This document shows positions 1 to 10,100 of a stretch of DNA of 38,256 bases, piece by piece. The stretch spans positions 1 to 38,256 of the forward strand of contig JAUIIU010000026.1 in assembly GCA_030431695.1 (NCBI GenBank), in the 5' to 3' direction. Position numbers and translations under genes: made by a program. This stretch comes from Bacteroidia bacterium (GTDB lineage Bacteria; Bacteroidota; Bacteroidia; Flavobacteriales; Flavobacteriaceae). Below the pieces are notes generated by a model. It searched no databases. It was not told where the DNA came from and saw only the letters and a list, made by a program, of their open reading frames with translations. Positions within the stretch are counted from its first letter, which is position 1. The number at the start of each line of letters is the position of its first letter.

Positions 1-563
1 TCGTCGATGTCCACTGTAAATTTGGACATGGTCCTGGTTTGGGCATAGTTGTCCTTCCCGATCCACTCCTGCATATGCTCTACCACTTCCATCGCATAGG
101 ATTTCGAGGCTTCGTAAACGGGTTTATTCGCCTTGCTCCAGGTCGTTTGCAAACTATCACTGAAGGCTGTCATTTTTTCTTCTGAAAAGATCAGGGACCT
201 GCTGATGTCCATATGAGCTATCATGGCCGCCATGGGGAAATTCACAAGGCTGTCCGCGCTCTTTGGGATCGGTGTGAAGTCGGTGATCTGTCCCGCAAGG
301 CTCTTGTACGCAGGGTCATCCTGGATTACGATCTCGTAGGCCGCAATATTGGGATAAACGTAGATCCTACTGGCTTGTGGTGGTGAAAAGATATCGTGTA
401 TCATTATCTCGGTGACTCTATCCACTGCGTTTTGCAGGTCTTTCGAGCTGATCTCGATCGTCTCGGTGCTAATTTCCGTCGTTTTCTTTTCCTTACAGGC
501 ATTCAGGAAAAGAACTAATACCATGAGTGGCAGTAGTCTAATTATTCCGTTTCTTAATTTCAT
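1..563 (-). CDS. Vanadium-dependent haloperoxidase/PAP2-like lipoprotein, N-terminal part (runs off window)
   Basis: This is an open frame without a stop before the left edge; 187 codons are visible. The chosen ATG (561-563) gives a lipoprotein signal peptide ending L-N-A-C (Cys23), so the protein should be a lipid-anchored envelope protein. The segment around residues 50-80 (VTEIMIHDIFSPPQASRIY, then YPNIAAYE) resembles from memory the N-terminus of Bacteroidota proteins annotated as vanadium-dependent haloperoxidase in the PAP2 superfamily. The vanadate- or phosphate-binding residues of that fold lie in the C-terminal half, outside the window, so catalysis cannot be judged. The start overlaps the end of the preceding VCBS gene by 26 bases, suggesting translational coupling as the last visible gene of that operon. 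An acid phosphatase of the same superfamily is the main alternative. Confidence 0.72.
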   Translation of the reverse strand, partial: MKLRNGIIRLLPLMVLVLFLNACKEKKTTEISTETIEISSKDLQNAVDRVTEIMIHDIFSPPQASRIYVYPNIAAYEIVIQDDPAYKSLAGQITDFTPIPKSADSLVNFPMAAMIAHMDISRSLIFSEEKMTAFSDSLQTTWSKANKPVYEASKSYAMEVVEHMQEWIGKDNYAQTRTMSKFTVDID

Positions 564-3500
564 AAACAGCAGCATGATCATTGTTATTAATTACTAAAAG
601 ATAAGGTTGGTTGTTCAATTGAATTACTTTAAGGTGCCTCACCGATCTCAGGGATAGGTCCAATCCAATGGAATTCGCCGATTTGATCCGTGATTCACTT
701 TCAATAAGTGCACCCGGGAAACTGTCGTAGCGTCCGTGATACGGGATTACGCCAAAATAATTACCGGCAGCCAGGACGCTTTGTTCTCCATTTCCATAAA
801 AATCGTAACATTCAAACGCCATTACCGGCGCGGTTTGCAATAACTCGGGGAACTCAATAAAGGTAAAGCTATCGCCGTTGTTTCGCAAGAAGCCGGAGGC
901 AAGTGTATGAACTTCGAACAGCCTGGCTTCGGCAAGGGCCTTCTCGCCAAAAATTTCAGTCATATTCTTACCTGCAAAGGCCTCATAGGTTGTGAATTTC
1001 TTCCGAAGGAAGGTCATCTGTGCAGCCAGCTCATTGAGGCCCATCATGGGGAAGTAAGCTCCTCCTTTACGGGTTGCGACCACAGTTTCCGTAGTTCCGT
1101 TGCCGTCAAAATCATCGTAATACATCCGCATTGGTGACTCACTGCTGGCACTGAATTTTGAATTCTTTCCCCAGTTGCCCAACAAGTAATCGTTATCACC
1201 GTCCTTGTCGATGTCGAAAGGAATTATCGCTTGCCACAAGCCGTTGAGCGGTGATCCTATCAGGTCTGTTTCGGTAAGTTGGTTGTTGTTATTTCTGAAG
1301 AATTTGGGCGACATCCATTCTCCGATCACAATAAGATCCTGGTCTCCATCCTTGTCGAAATCGTCCCAAATGGCGTTGGTGACCATGCCCAGCCCTTCAA
1401 CGATCTCATTTCCGGAGGGCAGAACAATTTTTGAGTTCGGTATTTTTCCGAAGTCCAACGGGCTCGTATATGAACCTTCAAATGAAATGGCACTTTCTTC
1501 ACCAGTCGTTGACAATACAACCGAGGAATTGTTGTATTCGGAACCCTTCACGATCATATCTTCGGAATCGGCCTTCCAGGCGTAAGTCCTGTTCGCCAAA
1601 ACCGTTAAGGATGGGGAAACGGTATTTCCGCCGGAATTGACCACCAGGTAATGCGTTTCCGAAAATGAGGGTCTGAAAATCTCCGCGCTTACATCCTCAT
1701 AGATAGAATCATTGGCCAGTGGCGGGAATTCGGTCCTTTCAAAGCCGTTTTCCGACTGAAGGTAAACCGCAGATCGCTGATTTCTCGCTCCCCCGATGAA
1801 GATATCTTCCAATCCGTCACCATCCAGGTCACCGCAGGCAAAGGCCGGTCCGCGATCCGAAACAGAATAGGGGATTAGTTTCTGGTAGTCGAAATCGGAA
1901 TGACGGTCTTCGCTGTGAACAAAATCTATACCCAGGTCGCCCTCAACTCTTTTGAACAGGCTGTCGATCTTCGGCTTTTGAAACTGATAAGGCCTTGTGT
2001 TCTCAGGAGAAAGGGTTATAGTTTGATTTGTGTTCACTTCGGAAAGGACCTGGTAATGACCATCCGGCCAGATAACCTTTAAGGAATCTACACTTTTCAC
2101 ATTTCCAAAACCGAAATGAAGCATTGGTTCACTCGAAGCCTGCCAGCCTTTGGAAGGAAATAGTTCTTTGTATCGCAGTACTCCCTTACTCCAGGCTTCG
2201 ACCTTTGTTCCAATTCCGAAGGAATTCTTATCATTAAAATTAATGCGCAGTTTGAGAAAGTTTCCCTGGTCGTTCGTTGTGTTGATATAGACCGAGGCCG
2301 GGGCATTGATATTATTTGTCACAATGTCCAGGTCGCCGTCCCTATCGAGGTCGCCTATTGCGGTAGCACCTGAAACACTTGGTGTTTTTGGGATCCAGAC
2401 ACCTGTTTTATCCTCAAATCCCGTACTGCCATCTCCGCTGAAGATATAGTTCGGGACTTCCCCGGACGGCATCATTTCAAGAGCCTCCTGATCTAACAGC
2501 CTCGATTCGTTTATTCGGTTCTTGATCTCATCGCTGGACACAAAGCGAATGAAATCAAGGTCATTCGGCCGTTTTGGGATACCGTTTGAAATGAACAGGT
2601 CTTCTTCCCCGTCCTGGTTGTAATCGGCGAAAAGAGCACTCCAGCTCCAGTCGGTAGCCGAAATCCCGCTGAGCAAGGCTGTTTCCGTGAAAGGATTTCC
2701 TCCCTGGTTCAGGAAGAGCATATTCCTGGTGTACTGGTAGTGATAACCGTATTGCTGTGTGCGCATTTCCAGGGTTTGGTAGGTGTCGTCGCCTTCCGAG
2801 GATTTCAACACCTTTTCATCCTCTGGAGCCATATCCAGGGAGATGAGGTCCGGAAGCCCGTCGTGGTTGATATCCGCAACATCATTCCCCATGGAGAAAC
2901 GTGAAGTATGCCCGAAATACTTCCGAAGTGATTCCGTAAACGTGCCATCCCCGTTGTTGAGGTAGAAGTAATCGTCTTCGTGAAAATCGTTACCCACGTA
3001 GATGTCTGGGTAACCGTCTTTGTTGAAATCGGACACGGCCAGCCCAAGGCCATAGGCATTGATCCCACCGTAGATCCCGGCCTGTTCGCTGATGTCAGTG
3101 AACTTGTTCCCGTCATTTCGCATGAGCCGGTCACCTGTCATTTGATTCCTGTTATATCGAAGTTGTACCCGGCCAAAGGACGCTTCTGTATGCACGGCGT
3201 GATTCAGAATATAACAATCCAGATCACCGTCCAGGTCGAAATCGAAGAAGGACGCCGTGGTACCATAGGCTGCGATATCCAATCCGAATTCGGCAGACCG
3301 TTCCGTAAAAGTATTATCGCCATTATTGATATAAAGTTCGTTATGGCCTTGAAAACCGTTGATCCCAACTACGGCCACCAGGTAGATATCCAGGTAACCA
3401 TCCCCATTGACATCAGCCATCACGCTTCCGGTATTCCAGCTGCTTTTTCCAGCCACCCCGGCACTTTCGGTAATGTCTTCGAATTTGAGATCGCCCTTGT

Positions 3501-3801
3501 TCAGGTATAGTTTATTCTTCTCCTGGTTAGCCGAAAAGTACAGATCGGGGAGCCCGTCGTTATTGATATCGCCCATCGCGAGGCCTCCTCCATTGTAATA
3601 GTACAGATAATCGAGAATATTCAGGCTGTCGCTTTCTGTGATCGTATTTTCGAAAGAGATCCCCGTTTTCGATGCGGAAGCCATTTCGAAGAGGTAGTCC
3701 TCGCCGCCACAGCCATTCAGAAATAACACTGAGCAACAAAGAATCAGATATTTACTTATTGATCGCAAAAACTCTGGGTTTTTCGTCGTTAATGGCAACA
3801 A
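538..3801 (-). CDS. VCBS/FG-GAP repeat lipoprotein with ASPIC/UnbV domain (CRTAC1-like), third tandem copy
   Basis: This is a large predicted lipoprotein with a lipobox ending L-N-G-C (Cys31). Seven Asp-rich calcium-loop motifs of the type DINNDGLPDLYF occur before the ASPIC/UnbV domain (about residues 515-595, ending near VIWPDGHYQVL), as expected for a seven-bladed beta-propeller. The second half keeps DLDGDGLEDIFI, DFDKDGDQDLIV, DIDKDGDNDYLL and weaker DFDGNGTTE and DFYGNGE loops. The expected loops of its second and third blades are not recognisable. The family's role is not firmly established; such propellers usually bind ligands or partners, and nothing visible indicates an enzyme. The ATG at 3801 overlaps the upstream gene by 50 bases. 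A TTG at 3768 would place the lipid Cys at residue 20, close to its paralogues, so the start is uncertain. Confidence 0.9.
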   Translation of the reverse strand: MLPLTTKNPEFLRSISKYLILCCSVLFLNGCGGEDYLFEMASASKTGISFENTITESDSLNILDYLYYYNGGGLAMGDINNDGLPDLYFSANQEKNKLYLNKGDLKFEDITESAGVAGKSSWNTGSVMADVNGDGYLDIYLVAVVGINGFQGHNELYINNGDNTFTERSAEFGLDIAAYGTTASFFDFDLDGDLDCYILNHAVHTEASFGRVQLRYNRNQMTGDRLMRNDGNKFTDISEQAGIYGGINAYGLGLAVSDFNKDGYPDIYVGNDFHEDDYFYLNNGDGTFTESLRKYFGHTSRFSMGNDVADINHDGLPDLISLDMAPEDEKVLKSSEGDDTYQTLEMRTQQYGYHYQYTRNMLFLNQGGNPFTETALLSGISATDWSWSALFADYNQDGEEDLFISNGIPKRPNDLDFIRFVSSDEIKNRINESRLLDQEALEMMPSGEVPNYIFSGDGSTGFEDKTGVWIPKTPSVSGATAIGDLDRDGDLDIVTNNINAPASVYINTTNDQGNFLKLRINFNDKNSFGIGTKVEAWSKGVLRYKELFPSKGWQASSEPMLHFGFGNVKSVDSLKVIWPDGHYQVLSEVNTNQTITLSPENTRPYQFQKPKIDSLFKRVEGDLGIDFVHSEDRHSDFDYQKLIPYSVSDRGPAFACGDLDGDGLEDIFIGGARNQRSAVYLQSENGFERTEFPPLANDSIYEDVSAEIFRPSFSETHYLVVNSGGNTVSPSLTVLANRTYAWKADSEDMIVKGSEYNNSSVVLSTTGEESAISFEGSYTSPLDFGKIPNSKIVLPSGNEIVEGLGMVTNAIWDDFDKDGDQDLIVIGEWMSPKFFRNNNNQLTETDLIGSPLNGLWQAIIPFDIDKDGDNDYLLGNWGKNSKFSASSESPMRMYYDDFDGNGTTETVVATRKGGAYFPMMGLNELAAQMTFLRKKFTTYEAFAGKNMTEIFGEKALAEARLFEVHTLASGFLRNNGDSFTFIEFPELLQTAPVMAFECYDFYGNGEQSVLAAGNYFGVIPYHGRYDSFPGALIESESRIKSANSIGLDLSLRSVRHLKVIQLNNQPYLLVINNNDHAAVYEIKKRNN

Positions 3802-6800
3802 GGATATAGGTGTTCCCGGACGCGTCCTTAATCTGCTGTATGTGTTTTATCTCTTCCCTCACTGAGAATCCACTTCGGGTGTAATCCTGCCATTCAAAAT
3901 TCATATTTCCATCGTTTATCAGCACGGAACCGTGATTGGCATCCAGCCTGGAGAACTGTGGTTTGAATTCGAAATCATTACCGCCAAGGATGATATCGAG
4001 GTTGCCGTCATTATTGACATCGGTACAGGTAATTCCGCAGACGCAGGAAAGTTGCGATTGCATCGGTAACTCTCTGAGTTCAAATTTACCGTCTCCCTGG
4101 TTGAGCGCAAACACCGTGGCAGATGTATTCACTTCCCGGACAATGGACTTGCTAAGGTTCTTTTCTGAAAACAACTCCTGGATGGATCGCTTGGCATAGT
4201 CGGAAGCCCTGAGGTTTTCTTTTTTAAGTGATGACAACTGGGTAACGATATCCTTTTTCTGATGTAAAGGCAGGTCTCTTCCATTCATTCGCTGGGTTAC
4301 GATTTGTTCAATCCGGCCGTTGTTGTCGAAATCATTGATCCACATTTTGATCACATTTTCTTCGGAAGGCCTGTAGTGTATATTCTTTCCTTCGTTTCCA
4401 AGCACAAGGTCCTGGTCTCCGTCTTTATCGATATCTACTGCGTATACACTATTCCACCACCCGTTCATGCCTTCGAGATTGGTCGACCATGGCTCCAGCT
4501 TACCTTCGCTGAATTTATAGACCAGGGGAGATCCCCAGTCTGAAACAGTGACAAGTTCATCCTTCGAATCACCGTCCATGTCTACCCATTTGGCATCGGT
4601 GATCATTCCGCTTTTTCGAATTGCGAAGAAACTATTGCCGGTAGCGTTGAGAAATGTTCCGTCACCCTGGTTTTCCAGATACAGGTGCGTGGGATCCATT
4701 CCGTAAATACCCATGATACTACGAGCTCCAACAAAAACATCTATGTCGCCATCGCCATCGACATCATGTGGCGCGATCACTGCTATGTTCGAAGTGTTCG
4801 GGGGTAGGTTCATGGCTTTCTTCTCGAAACTTCCCTTACCATTATTGAGGTACAACCGTAATCCTTCGTTGTCCATCTCGTCCACCTGGTTTCCACCAGA
4901 CCCAACAAGCAGGTCCAGGTCTCCATCTCCATCGGCATCAAAGAAGGCGGCAGCAGTATCTTCATTGAATTTATCGGCTTCAAACACAGGATTTGAAATT
5001 CCGCTAAGAGTACCACCACCTTTGTGGAGGTATATCTTCGCCGATTGCTTCTTGGCTCCTCCAACGAAGACGTCGTCGTTGCCATCGCCATTTACATCTC
5101 CAACCGCAAGAGCAGGGCCCTCCTGAGAAAGCAATCTTGTAATCAAGCCCTCAAAATCGAAGTCGTTGTAGTTGTTCTCTTCGTGCTTCTGCAGTGAGTT
5201 GTTATCCAGCTCGGTGAGCAATGTCTTTGAAGTGGTCGTCACAGGTGCGACATAGGTCTCATTGGCTTCGTTCTGCCTGAAGGTGAGTGTCTGGTTCGCA
5301 TTGATCTTTGTTACAAGGGCGGTACGGTCGTCGGGCCAAATCACCCGGATGGAATCTATCATTTCCGTTTTGCCTAAACCTATGGTCATTGGATATTCCA
5401 TGGAAGATTGGAAGCCCCTGGAGGGGATCAGTTCCTGGATCACGGTGTTGTCGTTGTAATACATACGAACGGAGGTGCCTATGGCAAACCGGTTATTTCC
5501 GGAACCTTCAAACCGAAGTTTTAGATAATTATTTGCGTTCGTTTCACGGGAGTTGTTTCGGTAGATAAAGCTCTCCATATTTACGTTGTTGACCACCAGG
5601 TCCAGGTCGCCATCATTGTCGAGGTCACCGTAAGCTGCTCCATTGGACATGCTGGGAGTTCCGAGTCCCCAATTTTTTGCTTCGTCCTTAAAGGTGAGGT
5701 CGCCGTTGTTCCTGTAGGCATAATTCGGAAGAGGAACAACGGGCATTTTATTAATGATGGAATCCACGGCTTCCTTTTTACCTGTTAGGGCCATATTCCG
5801 TATGATATCGTTGGCGAGGAAATCCATAAAATCCAGGTCGGTGAGATCGTGGTTTATACCATTCGTGACGAAGATATCCCTTAGACCGTCATTGTCCATG
5901 TCGAACATGAGTCCGGACCAACTCCAGTCGCTGGCAGAAACACCACTATAATATGCTATTTCTGAAAAGGTTCCGTTACCGTTGTTCAGTTGCAAGGTAT
6001 TCTGAATGTATTGCTGGTAGAAATCCTTGCTTTGTTTGAGCTTGAAGACATTGTACCCTTCGAATTCCATAACGGATTTCACCCTCTCCTCGCCTTCGGG
6101 GAGCATATCGGTGATAAAGATATCGACATTACCGTCGTTGTTTATATCGGCCATATCCACTCCCATGGCGGAAAGACCGATATGCGAGGTCCAGTTCTTA
6201 ATATCTTCCTTGAATGTTCCGTCCTTCTGGTTGATGTAGAGGTAATCACGTTCATAGAAATCATTGGAAACATAAATATCCGGGTACAGGTCGCCATTGA
6301 CATCGCTGATCATCACCCCTAGTCCAAAACCGATCAAACTACCGTAGATCCCGGCTTCTTCGCTCACATCGGTAAAAACTCCATCGTCATTCCGAAGTAG
6401 CAGATCTCCCAGTCCTCGAAATATTTCAGGTACATTTTCCCAGTCCTGGGCACGTATATCCCTCTGGTGTGCATATCCCAAACTACTAACGGGGATATTG
6501 CTGTTGTTGAGAATATAAACATCCAGGTCTCCGTCCTTATCGTAGTCGAAGAAGGTGGAATGAATTGTAAAGCCACTTGTGGCTAGGTTGTATTCCCTGG
6601 CGCTTTCGGTAAAGGTGAGATCGCCGTTATTAATGTACAGGTCGTTATCGTGATTATCGCCCTCCATATTTCCAGCGTTACTCACATAGATGTCGAGGAG
6701 GCCGTCGGCATTGACATCTGCCATAACGACGCCGGTCGTCCATGGTTTACGACCTTCCACTCCGGCAGATTCAGATATATCCCTGAACTTGAAGTTACCT

Positions 6801-7096
6801 TCATTCAGGTACAATTTATTCTTCCCCATGTTCGCGGTCATGTAAATATCCGCCAGGCCGTCATTATTTATATCTCCTATGGCCACTCCGCCACCGTTGT
6901 AAAAATTCCGGTATTTGAAGATGTTGAAGTCTTTACTATTCTCCACGGAATTTAAAAAACGGATGTTCGTTTCATCCTCGGAAAGTTGGGAGAATAGGGG
7001 CGTGTCGTTGTATGAAGGGTTATCTTCGGTTTTTGAATTGCAACCAAAGAGCAGTGTACAGCTTACCACCGCAAACAAGTATCCGGATAGACGCAT
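3752..7096 (-). CDS. VCBS/FG-GAP repeat lipoprotein with ASPIC/UnbV domain (CRTAC1-like), second tandem copy
   Basis: This is a predicted lipoprotein of about 1,114 residues. The open frame extends to an ATG at 7141, but that would overlap the preceding gene by 38 bases. The ATG at 7096 leaves a seven-base gap and gives a compact signal peptide ending L-F-G-C (Cys19), so I prefer it. Seven calcium-loop motifs (DINNDGLADIYM, DVNADGLLDIYV, DYDKDGDLDVYI and four more) precede the ASPIC/UnbV domain at about residues 520-600. Seven follow it (DVNGDGNDDVFV through DVNNDGNLDIIL). This points to two seven-bladed propellers joined by ASPIC. It is full length and collinear with its two neighbours. A ligand-binding or surface-scaffold role alongside SusC/SusD is an inference from context only. 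Confidence 0.9.
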   Translation of the reverse strand: MRLSGYLFAVVSCTLLFGCNSKTEDNPSYNDTPLFSQLSEDETNIRFLNSVENSKDFNIFKYRNFYNGGGVAIGDINNDGLADIYMTANMGKNKLYLNEGNFKFRDISESAGVEGRKPWTTGVVMADVNADGLLDIYVSNAGNMEGDNHDNDLYINNGDLTFTESAREYNLATSGFTIHSTFFDYDKDGDLDVYILNNSNIPVSSLGYAHQRDIRAQDWENVPEIFRGLGDLLLRNDDGVFTDVSEEAGIYGSLIGFGLGVMISDVNGDLYPDIYVSNDFYERDYLYINQKDGTFKEDIKNWTSHIGLSAMGVDMADINNDGNVDIFITDMLPEGEERVKSVMEFEGYNVFKLKQSKDFYQQYIQNTLQLNNGNGTFSEIAYYSGVSASDWSWSGLMFDMDNDGLRDIFVTNGINHDLTDLDFMDFLANDIIRNMALTGKKEAVDSIINKMPVVPLPNYAYRNNGDLTFKDEAKNWGLGTPSMSNGAAYGDLDNDGDLDLVVNNVNMESFIYRNNSRETNANNYLKLRFEGSGNNRFAIGTSVRMYYNDNTVIQELIPSRGFQSSMEYPMTIGLGKTEMIDSIRVIWPDDRTALVTKINANQTLTFRQNEANETYVAPVTTTSKTLLTELDNNSLQKHEENNYNDFDFEGLITRLLSQEGPALAVGDVNGDGNDDVFVGGAKKQSAKIYLHKGGGTLSGISNPVFEADKFNEDTAAAFFDADGDGDLDLLVGSGGNQVDEMDNEGLRLYLNNGKGSFEKKAMNLPPNTSNIAVIAPHDVDGDGDIDVFVGARSIMGIYGMDPTHLYLENQGDGTFLNATGNSFFAIRKSGMITDAKWVDMDGDSKDELVTVSDWGSPLVYKFSEGKLEPWSTNLEGMNGWWNSVYAVDIDKDGDQDLVLGNEGKNIHYRPSEENVIKMWINDFDNNGRIEQIVTQRMNGRDLPLHQKKDIVTQLSSLKKENLRASDYAKRSIQELFSEKNLSKSIVREVNTSATVFALNQGDGKFELRELPMQSQLSCVCGITCTDVNNDGNLDIILGGNDFEFKPQFSRLDANHGSVLINDGNMNFEWQDYTRSGFSVREEIKHIQQIKDASGNTYILVAINDEKPRVFAINK

Positions 7097-7103
7097 TACA
7101 CTA

Positions 7104-10100
7104 TCAGTTCTTGGAAATTTGTAAAAAAACAGGTTGATCATTGTTTCGGGTTACTATCAGGTATTGTTCATTCTCATAATTCAGTACGTCTATATTCCGG
7201 CAAGCTCCAGGAATATCGAAAAACTGATTGTTCAGCTCAACAAATCCTTTATCAGGATCATTCAGCAAAAGTAACCCGTGCGAGGCATCTAATCTACTTA
7301 ATTGAGTGCTAATTTCAAAATTGTTACCTACCAAAAGCAGGTCATCATAACCATTTTTATCAAAGTCGAATACAAGTATGTCATTCACCGTTGAGATCTG
7401 TGCTTTCGAAGGCAGTGGTTTCCTTACAAATGTGCCATCACCCTGGTTTACGAACAGCGAACTTTCGAGCATATGGACCTTCTTGTTTAGGGCCCTGGAA
7501 AGGCTTTCTTTCGTAAAGATTTCCTCCACACTGGCTCTGGCAAAATCCGAATAGGAAAGAAACTTTTTATTTATACCCGGAATTTGTTTTACCAGCTCAT
7601 CCTTAGACGACATGGTAGTTTCCATCTTTTTGTAATAGTAAGTGATAATGGTCTCCAAATCCCCATTGTTATCCACATCCACGCTGTATAGTTCAACGGG
7701 TTCTTCTTTCGAAGCCTTCAGTCTTGTATTCAGGCCCCAGTTCCCGGCAACCAGGTCCATATCCCCGTCATTGTCGATATCGACTGCCTTCACCACATTC
7801 CATAGTCCGTTGGAGAATTCCAGGCCGTTATTCTTCTGTAAACTGAGTTTTTGTCCGTCGTTCATAAAAATACTAACCGGCATCCAGTCTCCTGCAACTA
7901 CCAGGTCGAGGTTCCCGTCCTTATCCAGGTCTGTCCAGGTCTGGCTGTTACAGTTCCCGATCTCGGAAAGGCCGGGAGCAATTTGATCGGTTACATCCGT
8001 AAATTCTCCTTTGCCGTTGTTGCTGAAAAGGTATTGTTTTGGGTTTTGTCCGAATTCCCTGGGTTTCATTCCGGAGGTGATCAGGACATCCATGTCATTG
8101 TCATTGTCAAAATCAACCGCAGCTACGGAAGAAGCGTTTATTTCTATCGAAAAGTTCAGGCTGTCCTTTTTCAGGATACCCGAATCGTTCCTGTAAAACC
8201 TTGGTCTGATAGGTAACCCGCTTGTGAATTCATTGCCGCCACTTACCACAAGCAGGTCATCATCCCCGTCTCCGTCGACATCAAAGAATACCTGGTCAAT
8301 ATCCTCGCTGATGGCGTCTTTTTCAAATAGTTCGTTCTGTACGGACTCGAATGTTCTATCGGTCTTTTGGATCAGTAGTTGTGAAGCCTGGAATTTAGCA
8401 CCGCCGATAAAAACATCCGTTAATCCATCTTTATTGATGTCGGTAGTTGCGATCCCGGGGCCTTCATTTGTGCTTGCAAATGGAACCAATGGGTCTCGGT
8501 TAAACTCCAGCGCAGCATTTTCTTTGTGTTTAAAATCGAAAAGCGGATTCGTATTTGTGAGCCAGGATTGCGTTATTTTCCTGGTTTCTAAATAGTAATC
8601 ACCGGTCGCATTCGATTGCTTTACGGTTACTTCGGAATTGACCGAAAGGTTAGTTAGTTTCTGGTAGGACTTGTCCGGCCATATGACCAACAGGCTGTCG
8701 ATCTGCTCAGCATCCTTTAACCCGAAATGTAATTTATCCGAAACCGCCGATAGGTACCCCCGACTGGTATAATTCTCTTTGGCTATCTGGAGTTCACCTG
8801 CAAATACTTTGACCTTGGCCCCGATACCGGATATGTTTCCTTTATTCCCTTCAAAGGCGATCCTGAGGTAATTAGCCCCGGGCATTTCGTTGGAATGGTT
8901 TTCCATGATGGTGGCGGTCTCATTGGTATTGTTCACTGCCAGGTCGAGGTCACCGTCGTTGTCAAGATCGGCATAAGCGGCACCGTTACTGAAAGATGGT
9001 TGCAGCGTGGCCCATTCCGAAGTGACATCATTAAAAGCGATCCCGTCTTTATTCTGAAAGAAATAATTCACCGTGTGCTTAACCGGTATCTTTTCGATAA
9101 AGGCCATGTCTTCTTCCGTCATTCCTGCACCCAGGGATTTCTGAATATTCTCATTCGCGATGAACTTTATAAAGTCCATATCATTGGTAGCACCCACAAT
9201 ACCGTTGGTGATAAATAGGTCGTTATAGCCATCGTTGTTGAAATCGGCAAGCAGGGGAGACCAGGACCATTCGCTGGCCGCCACCCCGCTCAGGAAAGCA
9301 GTCTCGCTAAAACTGTTATTACCATTGTTCAGCTGAAGGGTGTTGTGCATATACTGATGCGAATAACCATTCCTGATATAACTTTCATAGATCTGGTAGT
9401 TGAACTCTGTCCCGGAGGTTTTATAGGTTTCCAGGTCTTCGGGCAGCATATCCGTTGAGATTATATCCGGTAGCCCGTCGTTGTTCACATCAGCAATATC
9501 ATTACCCATGCTGAAGTGTGTAGTATGCCCGATGGTGTGATCCTTTTTCTGAATGATCTCTTCGAAGGTCTTATCGCCATTGTTAATGTAGAGATAATCA
9601 TTCTCGAAGAAATCGTTTCCTACGTAAATGTCGGGATACCCATCATTGTTAAGGTCACTTACCGAAACACCCAGTCCGTATCCGATCTTACTTTGAAGAA
9701 TTCCTGCGGAAGCTGATACGTCTGTATAAAAACCATCGATATTCTCGAACAATTTATCCCCGGACTTTTGATCGGGAGTCTGTCGATTCTCACCTTTCCC
9801 GTAGTTCTGGTTCGGGTTGACGGAATGGTTCATCAGGTACATGTCGAGGTCACCGTCCAGGTCATAGTCGAAGAATGTTGCCTGGGTAGAAAAACCCTTG
9901 AAATCCAGTCCGAATTCTGCGGCTCTTTCGGTAAATGTTGGAATGGAGTCCTTTCCGAAGCCATTGTTAACATAGAGCAGATTCTGACCCAGTATGCTGT
10001 TATAATCATCTATTTTACAAATGTAGATGTCCAGTAGTCCATCCTGGTTGATGTCCACCGTGGTAATACCCGTTGTCCAGTTATTGGAATTTTCGATACC

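Noticed and set aside
2980-3510. 176-codon plus-strand frame opposite the third VCBS gene
   Set aside because: It is antisense to a clear full-length gene. The repeated Asp/Gly codons of VCBS loops read as Ile/Val/His-rich sequence on the other strand, which explains the many long antisense frames over 538-10442.
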